A DNA stretch of 64,000 bases, taken from positions 4,340,001 through 4,404,000 of the forward strand of contig CP099841.1 in NCBI GenBank assembly GCA_030062745.1, written 5' to 3'. Positions 44,401 to 51,226 of this stretch are shown here, piece after piece. Position numbers and translations under genes: made by a program. This stretch comes from Capitulum mitella. Taxonomy: Eukaryota; Arthropoda; Thecostraca; Pollicipedomorpha; Pollicipedidae. The notes below the pieces were generated by a model. That model ran no database searches. It was not told the DNA's origin and saw only the letters and a program-made list of their open reading frames with translations. Position 1 is the stretch's first letter. Every line of letters begins with the position of its first letter.

Positions 44401-44589
44401 AAAATACATGCACAATGTCAAATACATAAGAATATATTTCAGTTTCTGTCAAAAAAGCTTTAAGAGGTTTCAGTGTCATACAGAGTTATGCAACATGTAC
44501 TTAGCGTATGATAATGGTACAATTCAACGAGTAAAGGGAGCTGCGCCGCGTTGGCCAAAGGGATTGCATATCAGTAGCACTCACCCCAT
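17289..44589 (-). CDS. homer: Homer scaffold protein, complete nine-exon coding region
   Basis: Minus-strand exons, in transcript order: 44589-44585, 27888-27732, 25737-25606, 24890-24753, 23608-23513, 22534-22416, 20752-20623, 19130-18924 and 17474-17289. They join in phase to 389 codons. Homer proteins are cytosolic postsynaptic and calcium-signalling scaffolds. Their EVH1 domain binds PPxxF ligands (Shank, group I metabotropic glutamate receptors, IP3 and ryanodine receptors), and their coiled coil makes tetramers. Residues 3-112 are the EVH1 domain, with [20 protein letters not shown] and [20 protein letters not shown]. Ligand-groove residues Trp24, Phe74 and Gly89 have the same numbers as in mammalian Homer1. 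Residues of about 190-389 contain [16 protein letters not shown], as in Homer2, and heptads to the end. This is the long coiled-coil form. Confidence 0.93.
18924..19130 (-). CDS. homer: Homer exon 8 (coiled coil)
   Basis: The acceptor GGCGGCAG precedes 19130 and the donor GTGAGG follows 18924. It has 69 codons in phase 0 of charged heptads, starting [14 protein letters not shown]. The conserved junction after QSYK corresponds to the family's DENDRL segment. An 18-copy tandem array begins about 17 bases upstream of this exon. Confidence 0.92.
19147..20010. repeat. 18-copy minisatellite at the 3' end of the Homer intron before exon 8
   Basis: The GTCAGCGGCAGCACGGGG core recurs about every 48-50 bases from 19147 to 19966. 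There are two main unit types. One of 50 bases ends in CCGTGGGGT; one of 48 ends in CCACACT. The 48-base type forms a homogeneous block at about 19629-19773. Several units contain TGAGTCA, the AP-1 consensus. Related degraded sequence continues to about 20180. Confidence 0.93.
20623..20752 (-). CDS. homer: Homer exon 7 (coiled coil)
   Basis: The acceptor GCCGCAG precedes 20752 and the donor GTGGGC follows 20623. It encodes [20 protein letters not shown], then [16 protein letters not shown], the signature block shared by all Homer proteins. Confidence 0.95.
22416..22534 (-). CDS. homer: Homer exon 6 (linker to coiled coil)
   Basis: The acceptor is CAGCAG before 22534 and the donor GTGAGG follows 22416. 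It has 39 codons plus two bases. The end, [16 protein letters not shown], matches Homer2 ELKYENDKLKIALTQ and begins the coiled coil. The two bases AG join with C of the next exon to make Ser. Confidence 0.9.
23513..23608 (-). CDS. homer: Homer exon 5 (proline-rich linker, likely cassette)
   Basis: The acceptor CTGTAG precedes 23608 and the donor GTAACG follows 23513. It has 32 codons in phase 0 on both sides, so inclusion or skipping keeps the frame. The peptide is linker-like, with a Pro run and RSHSLSGLQ. Its acceptor and first nine bases are repeated six more times upstream. It is less certain than the conserved exons because linkers diverge. Confidence 0.65.
23604..23880. repeat. Seven tandem copies of the Homer exon 5 acceptor, 41-bp period
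   Basis: Copies of (plus strand) TCCACCTACAGGTCAGCAG start at 23604, 23645, 23686, 23727, 23763, 23804 and 23839. On the coding strand each carries GACCTGTAG|GTGGACT or a close variant, i.e. the 3' splice site and the first codons of exon 5. Use of the next copy upstream would give a stop (TGA) after seven codons. Confidence 0.9.
24753..24890 (-). CDS. homer: Homer exon 4 (end of EVH1, start of linker)
   Basis: The acceptor TTGCAG precedes 24890 and the donor GTGAGG follows 24753. It has 46 codons: [15 protein letters not shown] closes the EVH1 helix, and a Ser/Thr/Ala-rich linker follows with [16 protein letters not shown], closely resembling arthropod Homer. Confidence 0.94.
25275..25425. 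repeat. GC-rich minisatellite, about 38-40 bp unit, Homer intron 3
   Basis: CGGCGCCACGCCGCGGCGCGGTACACCGACC recurs three to four times, with units differing mainly in the length of a C run. Confidence 0.85.
25606..25737 (-). CDS. homer: Homer exon 3 (EVH1, second half)
   Basis: The acceptor CCGCAG precedes 25737 and the donor GTGGGA follows 25606. It has 44 codons in phase 0: [20 protein letters not shown], then [20 protein letters not shown]. It carries Phe74 and Gly89 of the EVH1 groove. This is the most conserved Homer segment. Confidence 0.97.
25738..27731 (-). other. homer: Homer intron 2
   Basis: This intron of about 2 kb is GC-rich, especially at 26900-27600, and has long open frames on both strands that are composition artefacts. 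Apart from the 26285-26465 array no feature is recognised. Confidence 0.7.
26285..26465. repeat. Minisatellite, 28-29 bp unit, Homer intron 2
   Basis: GAGGTCTGACGGTGGACAGG recurs with GAGGTC starting at 26298, 26326, 26355, 26383, 26412 and 26440. Confidence 0.87.
27732..27888 (-). CDS. homer: Homer exon 2 (EVH1, first half)
   Basis: The acceptor TTCCAG precedes 27888 and the donor GTACGT follows 27732. One base completes the Gly codon, then 52 codons run from [20 protein letters not shown], through the ligand-binding Trp24, to [19 protein letters not shown]. It is near-identical to insect and vertebrate Homer. Confidence 0.97.
28187..28405. repeat. Degenerate short repeats GGTCACGG / GGTCATGAAGGGTCGGGAC
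   Basis: A GGTCACGGTGA-type repeat (28187-28280) grades into a GGTCATGAAGGGTCGGGACG-type repeat of about 23 bases (28315-28400). It lies in Homer intron 1. Confidence 0.75.
29290..29316. repeat. GGGGC repeat, potential G-quadruplex
   Basis: GGGCG is repeated five times without interruption, giving four or more closely spaced G-runs on the plus strand. That meets the usual four-run quadruplex pattern. Confidence 0.85.
30244..30275. repeat. CGG trinucleotide tract
   Basis: About nine CGG/GGC units occur in a row within Homer intron 1. Similar shorter tracts occur at about 17070-17105, 17250-17280 and 33655-33685. Confidence 0.85.
32410..32700. repeat. Degenerate repeats around CAGAACACCAGCCACAACCGC
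   Basis: GCAGAACACCA-CCAC-GCCG-CTGGTGC motifs recur irregularly every 40-60 bases, with a shorter CACCAGCC form continuing to about 32840. The location is Homer intron 1. Confidence 0.6.
34103..34152. repeat. 12-bp tandem repeat GGTGGTAGAGTC
   Basis: Four near-identical 12-base units in a row lie inside Homer intron 1. Confidence 0.85.
35390..35675. repeat. Degenerate minisatellite ACCACGGCACGGACCGACCCA
   Basis: The CACGGCACGGACCGACCCAGAGGG core and variants recur about every 33-35 bases for nearly 300 bases, with insertions that break the register. Confidence 0.7.
36171..36645. repeat. Minisatellite, 29-bp unit, about 15 copies
   Basis: GTGTCCGACCCGAGGCAGGG recurs every 29 bases, for example at 36186 and 36215. 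The remaining nine bases of the unit alternate between CAGCCCTGG and CAGTCCTGA. Near 36395 and 36535-36610 the register is broken by deletions and insertions. The array lies in Homer intron 1. Confidence 0.92.
42112..44503. other. CpG-free, AT-rich block beside Homer exon 1
   Basis: I read every base of 42543-44503 and found no CG dinucleotide. The wider block 42112-44503 has only two, at 42204 and 42541. Flanking DNA is CpG-rich. TG and CA are abundant on both strands, as expected if methylated CpG had decayed. No ORF here looks like a known protein, and the block has no repeat structure that I recognise. Confidence 0.9.
44585..44589 (-). CDS. homer: Homer exon 1, coding part ATGGG
   Basis: On the minus strand GCCATGGG is followed directly by the donor GTGAGT (44584-44579). 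Exon 2 needs an upstream ATG plus two bases of a Gly codon, and Homer proteins begin Met-Gly-Glu-Gln. This site supplies exactly that with a strong Kozak context, and it gives EVH1 residue numbers identical to Homer1. It implies a 16.7-kb first intron. An in-frame upstream ATG at 44610 would add seven residues but has a weak context. This is inference until a transcript joins it to exon 2. Confidence 0.55.
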
Positions 44590-45060
44590 GGCTGAATTTT
44601 CAATAGTCATCAATGTATGATTATCAATGGCGGTAATTAATCAAAACTTCTTGGAGATACCTCCCAGCAACCCCTGCCAGACTCCGCGCACAGTCACAAC
44701 ACCCGCACGCCCCCTCCTCATCGGTACGAAGACGCGTTATGGGGCGCCGCAGACAGCGCGGGGTGAAGATGCATCGATCGCACGAAAAGTCGTAGACGTC
44801 GAGTAGATGCCCCCTCAACGTCGGTAGAAATGTCACGTGGTCTGATATTAGGCAGAATCAAGAACATAGTCTCGCTTGCCCGCGTATAGATGGCAGCAGC
44901 AGTTGGGTACTTCAGTTGGTTTCGGTGTCCCGGTGCAAACTGGAAGTGCCGTGTTTCTATAGCTGATGAGGCCTGGCATCCAGAAGCGCTGACTTCTGTA
45001 AATGATTGAGGGGGCCGAGCTGAAGGCCTGACAACGTAACCTCCATCCAAATGTGGGTTG
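44590..45060 (-). promoter_or_regulatory. homer: Proposed Homer 5' UTR and promoter region
   Basis: This interval lies upstream of the proposed start codon, and CpG content returns to normal here. It includes a CACGTG E-box at 44834-44839. No convincing TATA box or initiator was found. A retrotransposon occupies the sequence immediately beyond. Its role is inferred only from position. Confidence 0.3.
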
Positions 45061-45350
45061 CTCAATGGATTTAGACTATCTTATTTTGACCGTCCGAAAT
45101 TTGCAAGTTTTTCGTTACTATTTTTCAAATCAAGTATTAGGAAGGACGCGCGTGATCGTGCTAATCAAGATTATCTTGTGATCGCACCGCGCATTTCCGC
45201 TCCACATTCTGTTGTTCGCCACTTCGCTTCGGTCTGTTTTGCGTGTCTGTCTTGCGTTTTCTTCCGTTTGCTGTCCGGACAAGCGTTTATTTTCGTTTTC
45301 CTGTTACTCGACTCTTCGGTCCTCTTTTTCGTTCCTCTTCTCTCCCTACA

Positions 45351-46441
45351 ATGGGGAAGAAGGGAAAACGAAAAAAAATATGAGGATTCAGACAATGACC
45401 CGGAGACGAACTCCATCACGAACTTGGATTCTGCCACGCTTTGACTGCAACCACCGATGCCAACCCATGCTCTGTCACTATACCGCTCCAGAATGCCATC
45501 GCCTAACTTTGCTCCTCGCCAGCAAATGGTATAGAAGAGTCTGACCTCTCACGACCAATGCGACCACCACTATACACGCTGCTGACCCTCGCACGCCATC
45601 TGATCACGCCCCTGCTCGCGACATGGATACTACACCGAGCACGCCCGCTGCTGACTCGCCCGACCCCCATCTCCGCTCCCGTCTCTGACCGCCGCACGAA
45701 CCCGACCAGCGACAGCTCGACACCCTCTGACTCTGACATGGATCAGCTCGGATCATGCGTCATTATTCAGCCAAAATCAACAGATGTCTCCTTTCGCAAA
45801 ATCAATGTGTTCTGGCACGCCAAACAGCTGGCAGCTATCTGCAGATCCTCGGCTGCCAACCTAAAAATGAAGCACCGGCAAACGGCTCTCTCATCATCAA
45901 AACCTCGAACAGGATGCAAACAAAAGCACTCCTCAAAACATCCGTATTCTGTGGCCAAAGCGTCATTGTAAAACTTCATGCCTCCCGGAACACCAGTCAA
46001 GGGACTGTGTTCGTCCCCTGAGCTAAGGTTTATGCCAGAGGCTGAAATCCAGGAAGAGCTGCAACCACAAGGTGTGGCACACGTCCGTCGACTGAACACA
46101 TTCAAAATCGACTAGCGACGTGACACCAACCTCTTGGTACTGACGTTCAACACCCAGAAACTCCCCTCTACTCCTGTCGCTGGATACCTCCGCTGCGATG
46201 TGCACGTCCTTATCCCCAACCCTTTGAGGTGTTTTAAATGTCGACGGTTCGGCCACGGCTCCAGAAACTGCCAGCAAGAAACCACCATCTGCACCACGCC
46301 TCAAAAGTGTTTCAGCTGTGGGAACAGTGAACACACCAGCAGCTCCACTCAGTGCCCCATCTGGAAAAGAGAAAAGGAAATCTGCGAGGTTAAAGCGAAA
46401 ACAGGAGCGTCCTTTCCCGAAGGCACGAAAAGTTGTCCTTG
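45351..46441 (+). pseudogene. Retrotransposon ORF1 (gag-like nucleic-acid-binding protein), frameshifted
   Basis: ORF1 starts at ATG 45351 with a Lys-rich stretch, then shifts frame near 45380. The best-preserved part is 46134-46442. It holds a CX2CX4HX4C knuckle at 46230-46271 (CFKCRRFGHGSRNC) and a CX2CX4HX6C knuckle at 46308-46355. The block NPLRCFKCRRFGHG is typical of Jockey/X-element-type ORF1 proteins, which bind RNA and single-stranded DNA as chaperones. The upstream part is spread over two frames. Confidence 0.85.
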
Positions 46442-46599
46442 ACGAACAAAACATCATCTAGCAAAACTTTTGCTCAGGCAGCCAAAACAAACACAACGTC
46501 AGTCAGCGCGCAGACAGATAACCTTCCTGAACTGACACCACTTGAATTTTTCTCCACGCACAGTTTCGACTTCCGCAACAAGAGCAACCCATGCACAAA

Positions 46600-46960
46600 C
46601 ACAAACCCAACCGGCGGCCCCGTCACAGGGCTTCTGGCCAGGCGGCCCGACGGCCGTCACCCGCCCGAGGGCGGGATCAGCCGGTCAGCCTCCGGCCGAC
46701 CGGTCACCCAGCCCCCGGGCAGGACCGTCCACACAGGCGGACACAGCCGGCCCCAGCCAGGACGACCGCCCGGCACTGGCCCGGGACGGCCGCCCGGCAC
46801 TGGCGTCCTGGTTGGTCGTCCGCCTAGCACCAGGACGACCGCCCGGCAAGGCCGGGCAGTCCCGGCGAGCGTAGGCCCCGGACCAGACCCGACCAGTGGG
46901 TGATCGGGGCTCGGGTGCGCTCCCACGGCCGACCATCGGCACCGACAGGTGCTGCTGGCG
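46600..46960 (+). other. GC-rich repeat-bearing stretch between retrotransposon ORF1 and ORF2
   Basis: This segment is far richer in G and C than the rest of the element. It contains direct repeats such as ACCGCCCGGCACTGGC and ACGACCGCCCGGCA. It reads as Pro/Arg/Gly-rich sequence in all three forward frames. It may be a tail of ORF1 or foreign DNA captured between the ORFs. Confidence 0.6.
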
Positions 46961-46980
46961 GTCGCTCTTAAACACATTTT

Positions 46981-49900
46981 ATGTCTCTTTTGCTTCAGTG
47001 GAACTGTCGAGGACTTCTATCAAAGTGTGCTGAGATCAAACTGTTTTTACTATTTTTCGCACCTGCCATGATCGTCATACAAGAAACGTGGTTTCCACCC
47101 ACTCGACAATTACAACATGCCACTTTTCAATTACAATTTACATCGTTTTGACGTTTTAGGTGGACTGGGACGCCACGGTGGCGTGGCGCTGAACGTCTCA
47201 AATGACTTTTTCCATTCACCTATCACACTCAACTATGACATACAAGCTGTAGCTTACACAGTACGACTAAACGGAAGGGACATTGATTTATGCAGTATAT
47301 CCTTACCTCCCGACAGCGATGACAGAGAACTTTTAAATGATCCCGGCCAACTAGAAGCGCATTCACAAAGGCTTACATTATCATGGGAGATTTTAACGCT
47401 CACCATCCGGATTGGAATAACAACACTAAACTCGCTGACAACAGGGGCCGTATCATAGCAGATTTTATTGACATGAAAGGCCTCCTTTTACTAAACAATG
47501 GTGCTAATAATCATTTTTCATCTTGCCATAATACGGAATCTGTCAGTGTCCTAATGCCGTGTTCGCCAACGTTAGGAACATGGTTTGAATGGTTAGTAGA
47601 CAGTGATGTACATGACAGTGACCATTGTCCCATTAAAATACACACATCTTTTCCAACCACCAACGATGCTTTGCCACTGAGTTTACCAAGGTGGAATTTA
47701 AAAAGAGCGAACTGGGACGTTTTTACCCCTTTGTGCTACGCACAACCGAGTTCGACTCCCCAGTTGAAGGTATCGATTTTATCACCGAGCGCATTTTACA
47801 GGCGGCATCTTTGGCAGTTCTTCCCACATCATCATCATCCAAACATCAAGTGTCATGGTGGTCCCCCGCTGTTGCCCAAGCTGTTGGCGCGAAGAAAGGG
47901 AGCTTTTCGCGCCTTTCTAAGACACAGAGACGAGGCACACCGCATTGAACGCAATCGCGAGCGTGCTAGAACTCGTTTAATTATTCACACTGCAAAGAGA
48001 GACTCATGACATTCTTTCATCTCGCATTTTGCACAGAAAACTCCATTAGGACAAATCTGGAACTTAGCCCGAACACTCTCAGGGAAACGAACGTCTTTTT
48101 CTATTCCGGCTTTACGTATCAACGGCACTATTACATCTGAACCCGCGATGGTCAAAAACGCAATAGGTCAAAGTATAGCCCATTGTAGTTCCTACGAGGA
48201 CTACGGCCACGGGTTCTGCACATTTGTACGATACTCATTTGTTTTATCACCTGACGCCGTTCTTATCGGATAACCAGGAAGTTTACAACATGCTCTTCTC
48301 CTTTTCGGAACTAAAAGACGCCATGTCACATACTGGAAATACGTCAGTTGGTCCCGACAAATTACATTATGCTTTCTTCTAGCACTTACCCGACACTCTG
48401 CTCCAACTCACTCTACAAACATTCAACGGCCTTTGGACATCACATACATTTCCGGCCTCATGGAAAACGTCCATGGTAATTTCACTGCCAAAACCTGGAA
48501 AAGATATGAGCAACCCTGAAAATTATAAAGCCGTTGCTCTGACTAGTTGCCTGGGAAAGATCTTCGAACGAATGGTTGTGGAGAGGTTGGCCTGGTTTTT
48601 AGAAAAGCAACACGTTTTACCACAGTTTCAGCGCAGCTTTCGGGAAAACAACAGTGCCATAGATAACGTGGCACGCTTAGAAACGCACATCCGCAAAGGA
48701 TTCAAAAACAAGCAACATATAACTGCAGTTTTTCTTGACATACGTCGTGCATACAACATGGTTTATAAGCCCGCTTTAGTCGAAAAGATTCACCGCATAG
48801 GCATAAAAGGACACATGGCAGGCTACTTGGCGGGATTTTTATCGGGAAACAATACTTTTAGATCTCGTTGCCGCGCCGGTCATTCCGCAAATTTTACTTC
48901 ACAGAATGGTCTTCCTTAGGGCAGTTGCCTTTCACCGGTACTTTTTAACATCATGGTCAACGATATCTTTAACCAGGTTCCATCAAACATATCACATTCC
49001 ATATATGCAGATGATACTACCCTCTGGTACACACGCGGTGACCTGGGCGTGTGCTTGACCATGATCCAAGGGGCTCTGCATCAAGCTGAAATTTGGTCCA
49101 AAAACAACGGCTTATTTTTCTCACCTCAAAAATCAGCAGTCATGATCTTTTCCAAACACAAAAGATGGATTATGGTCGTGGACTGCAGTTGGATGGTCAT
49201 ACTATCCCAGTGGTTAGATCCTTTAAATTTCTAGGCGTCGAACTTGACCCATTGCTCCCGATGCGGCGACATCTTGAACAAGCACAAATCAAATGCAGAA
49301 AAAGACTCAACCTCTTGAAATGCATTGCGAGCACTCGTTTTGGTGCCGACCGCACTGCACTTTTACATCTGTACAGAGCTCTTGTTTTACCCATCATCGA
49401 TTTCGGATGTATATTGTATGCAGGAGCCAGCAAAGCCACACTTAATAAATTCGACACAATACAAAGCAATTTCATACGACTGGCCGTAGGAGTAATAAAA
49501 ACATCACCAATCAGTGCCCTGCAAGTGAACTCTACGATACCACCATCACATTTACGCAGAGCTGAGCTCACTTTGAGATGCTGCTGCAATATGAATTTTA
49601 CCAATTATCCCGTAAATATCTGTTTCCGAGCACTACCAAATTTAAATCACAACTATGTCGGACCAATGGAAAGGCGAACTGGTCTTCCCATAGCATCACG
49701 CATCAAAATTTTCCTCAAGCCATTCATTTTAACAAACCGCACATAGCTCGCTTACCGGCTATGACCATGGCACCAGCAGCAGCTAGCCGAAAGGGAAGTT
49801 CTTAAGCTTGTGCAGGAGAGCAAAGATTTGCATACGCAACAAGGAATACAGCGCTTTAAGAGTTTTAAGGCAAACATCGGCATTATCATTTCGCTGATGG

Positions 49901-50706
49901 ATCCAAAGATGGTGCTCACACGGCAAACACAGTGATATCCGGAGAATGCACCATACAAAGAAGATTATCAAACAACACTTCCATTTTTATAGCCGAGCTA
50001 CACGCCATTCTTTTAGCGCTGAATTTTATCAAGGTTAGCGAGGTACGGAAGGCAATCATCTGCAGTGACTCACTCTCCGCTGCGTAGTCTGTCACCTCTT
50101 CTCCATCATGTTTTTAAACACTCATATAGTACAACTTCACCAGACGCTAGCAGAAGCTAAAGTGACAGTGCGGTTTTATGGATTTCTGATCACAGCGGAA
50201 TTACAGGGAGTGCACAAGTGGACCGGCACAGCATGCACTGACATCGACAGACATAACTACCATTCCACCAGACTTTTCATCCATAAAGACATCCATTCCC
50301 AGGAATGGCATGGCATATTGGCACCAACAATGGGTCAATACCACTACACATACACAAATAAACGATTTAAAACACGATATAAATCAGAGGGTTTCTGCGT
50401 CCAGAAAGAACAGACAGGAAAAACTTGTTTTAGCTCGCCTCCGTATCAGCCATACTTGGCTCACATATAGTTTTATATTCTCTCATGAACCTCGCTCAAC
50501 CTGCCGAAATTGCGATCTACATCTCGCGGTCGCCCATTTTCTCATCAGTTGTGCGCTGTATGACGTTCACCGCAGTCCTCTCATTCGCTATTGCCAAAGA
50601 CACAATGTTACCCTTTCACTTGTGGTTTTATTTGGTGACGATCATCCAGAACTCATCCAGCTTTTATTTACCTTCCTACGCAAGACTGACCTGATGCACC
50701 AGCTTT
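46981..50706 (+). pseudogene. Retrotransposon ORF2 (endonuclease, RT, RNase H), disrupted
   Basis: ORF2 starts at ATG 46981 with LLQWNCRGLLSK and IQETWF, the opening of an APE endonuclease. A frameshift follows near 47100. The catalytic GDFNAHH is at 47386 and SDHCP at 47617. The reverse transcriptase region (about 48260-49240) has ENYKAVALTSCLGKIFERMV, FLDIRRAYN and the YADD active site at 49004-49015. RNase H appears as FADGSKDG near 49890, AELHAIL and SDSLSA. The C-terminus has RLRISHTWLTYSF and a CRNC...C zinc-type pattern, ending at 50706. In-frame TAG stops are at 48380, 48917 and 50085. Confidence 0.9.
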
Positions 50707-50858
50707 AATCCATGACGCAGACGACATTTTAATCCATGACATAACAAAACAGATCTACAGTGCATGAAATGGTCCTAGTGGGCCGAAATACCATTTAAAA
50801 ACCCAACAAACTAATTTTTCCGAACAGGAAGCTGCAGTTATCCCCATGCATATAGGTA

Positions 50859-50861
<3 letters not shown>

Positions 50862-50918
<57 letters not shown>
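50862..50918. repeat. TA dinucleotide microsatellite
   Basis: A nearly pure TA run of over 50 bases, about 100 bases past the retrotransposon 3' end. Confidence 0.95.
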
Positions 50919-50919
<1 letters not shown>

Positions 50920-51183
50920 GCCCCTGCCCCCAATATTGGTTTGTGTCCCCATATTTTCTGCCTGTTTTGAAGGCGAATGAGTCATAGAAACGACAAGATC
51001 GGCCGCAATAGATAACAGATAGGCAGAAAATAAAAAATAAAGTCTGAAGTGATATGTCCACCTATCTTTCTATTTTCTGTCTATCCATATATACATAAAT
51101 ATATATATATATACTATGTTCTATATTCTATATATATCATATATCATATAGAATACAAAATATATATAAAATATAGAACTATA

Positions 51184-51184
<1 letters not shown>

Positions 51185-51224
<40 letters not shown>
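51185..51224. repeat. TA dinucleotide microsatellite
   Basis: A pure TA run of about 40 bases. The interval 51075-51185 is also dominated by TATA-rich variants. Confidence 0.95.

Positions 51225-51226
<2 letters not shown>

Larger units (their letters stand above)
27889..44584 (-). other. homer: Homer intron 1 (proposed, 16.7 kb)
   Basis: No exon of any gene is recognised. From 27.9 to about 40.5 kb the sequence is very GC-rich with many small minisatellites, listed separately. Long open frames on both strands (up to 541 codons at 31667-33292) are low-complexity Pro/Arg/Ala/Gly sequences expected from stop-poor GC-rich DNA. From 40.9 kb it becomes AT-richer, and 42112-44503 is almost free of CpG. 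A hidden 5' UTR exon of Homer cannot be excluded. Confidence 0.55.
45060..50760 (+). mobile_element. Decayed non-LTR retrotransposon (RNase H-bearing, I/LOA/Jockey-like)
   Basis: A nearly full-length element with, in order, a 5' UTR of about 290 bases, ORF1 with paired CCHC knuckles, and ORF2 with APE-type endonuclease, reverse transcriptase, RNase H and a C-terminal CxxC...HxxxxC zinc region. Family members copy themselves by target-primed reverse transcription. ORF1 and ORF2 carry several frameshifts and in-frame stops, so this copy is inactive. Both ends are approximate; no target-site duplication was identified. The presence of RNase H and the double CCHC ORF1 favour the I/LOA/Jockey group, but the clade needs a phylogeny. 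It sits directly upstream of the proposed Homer promoter, in the opposite orientation to Homer. Confidence 0.9.
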
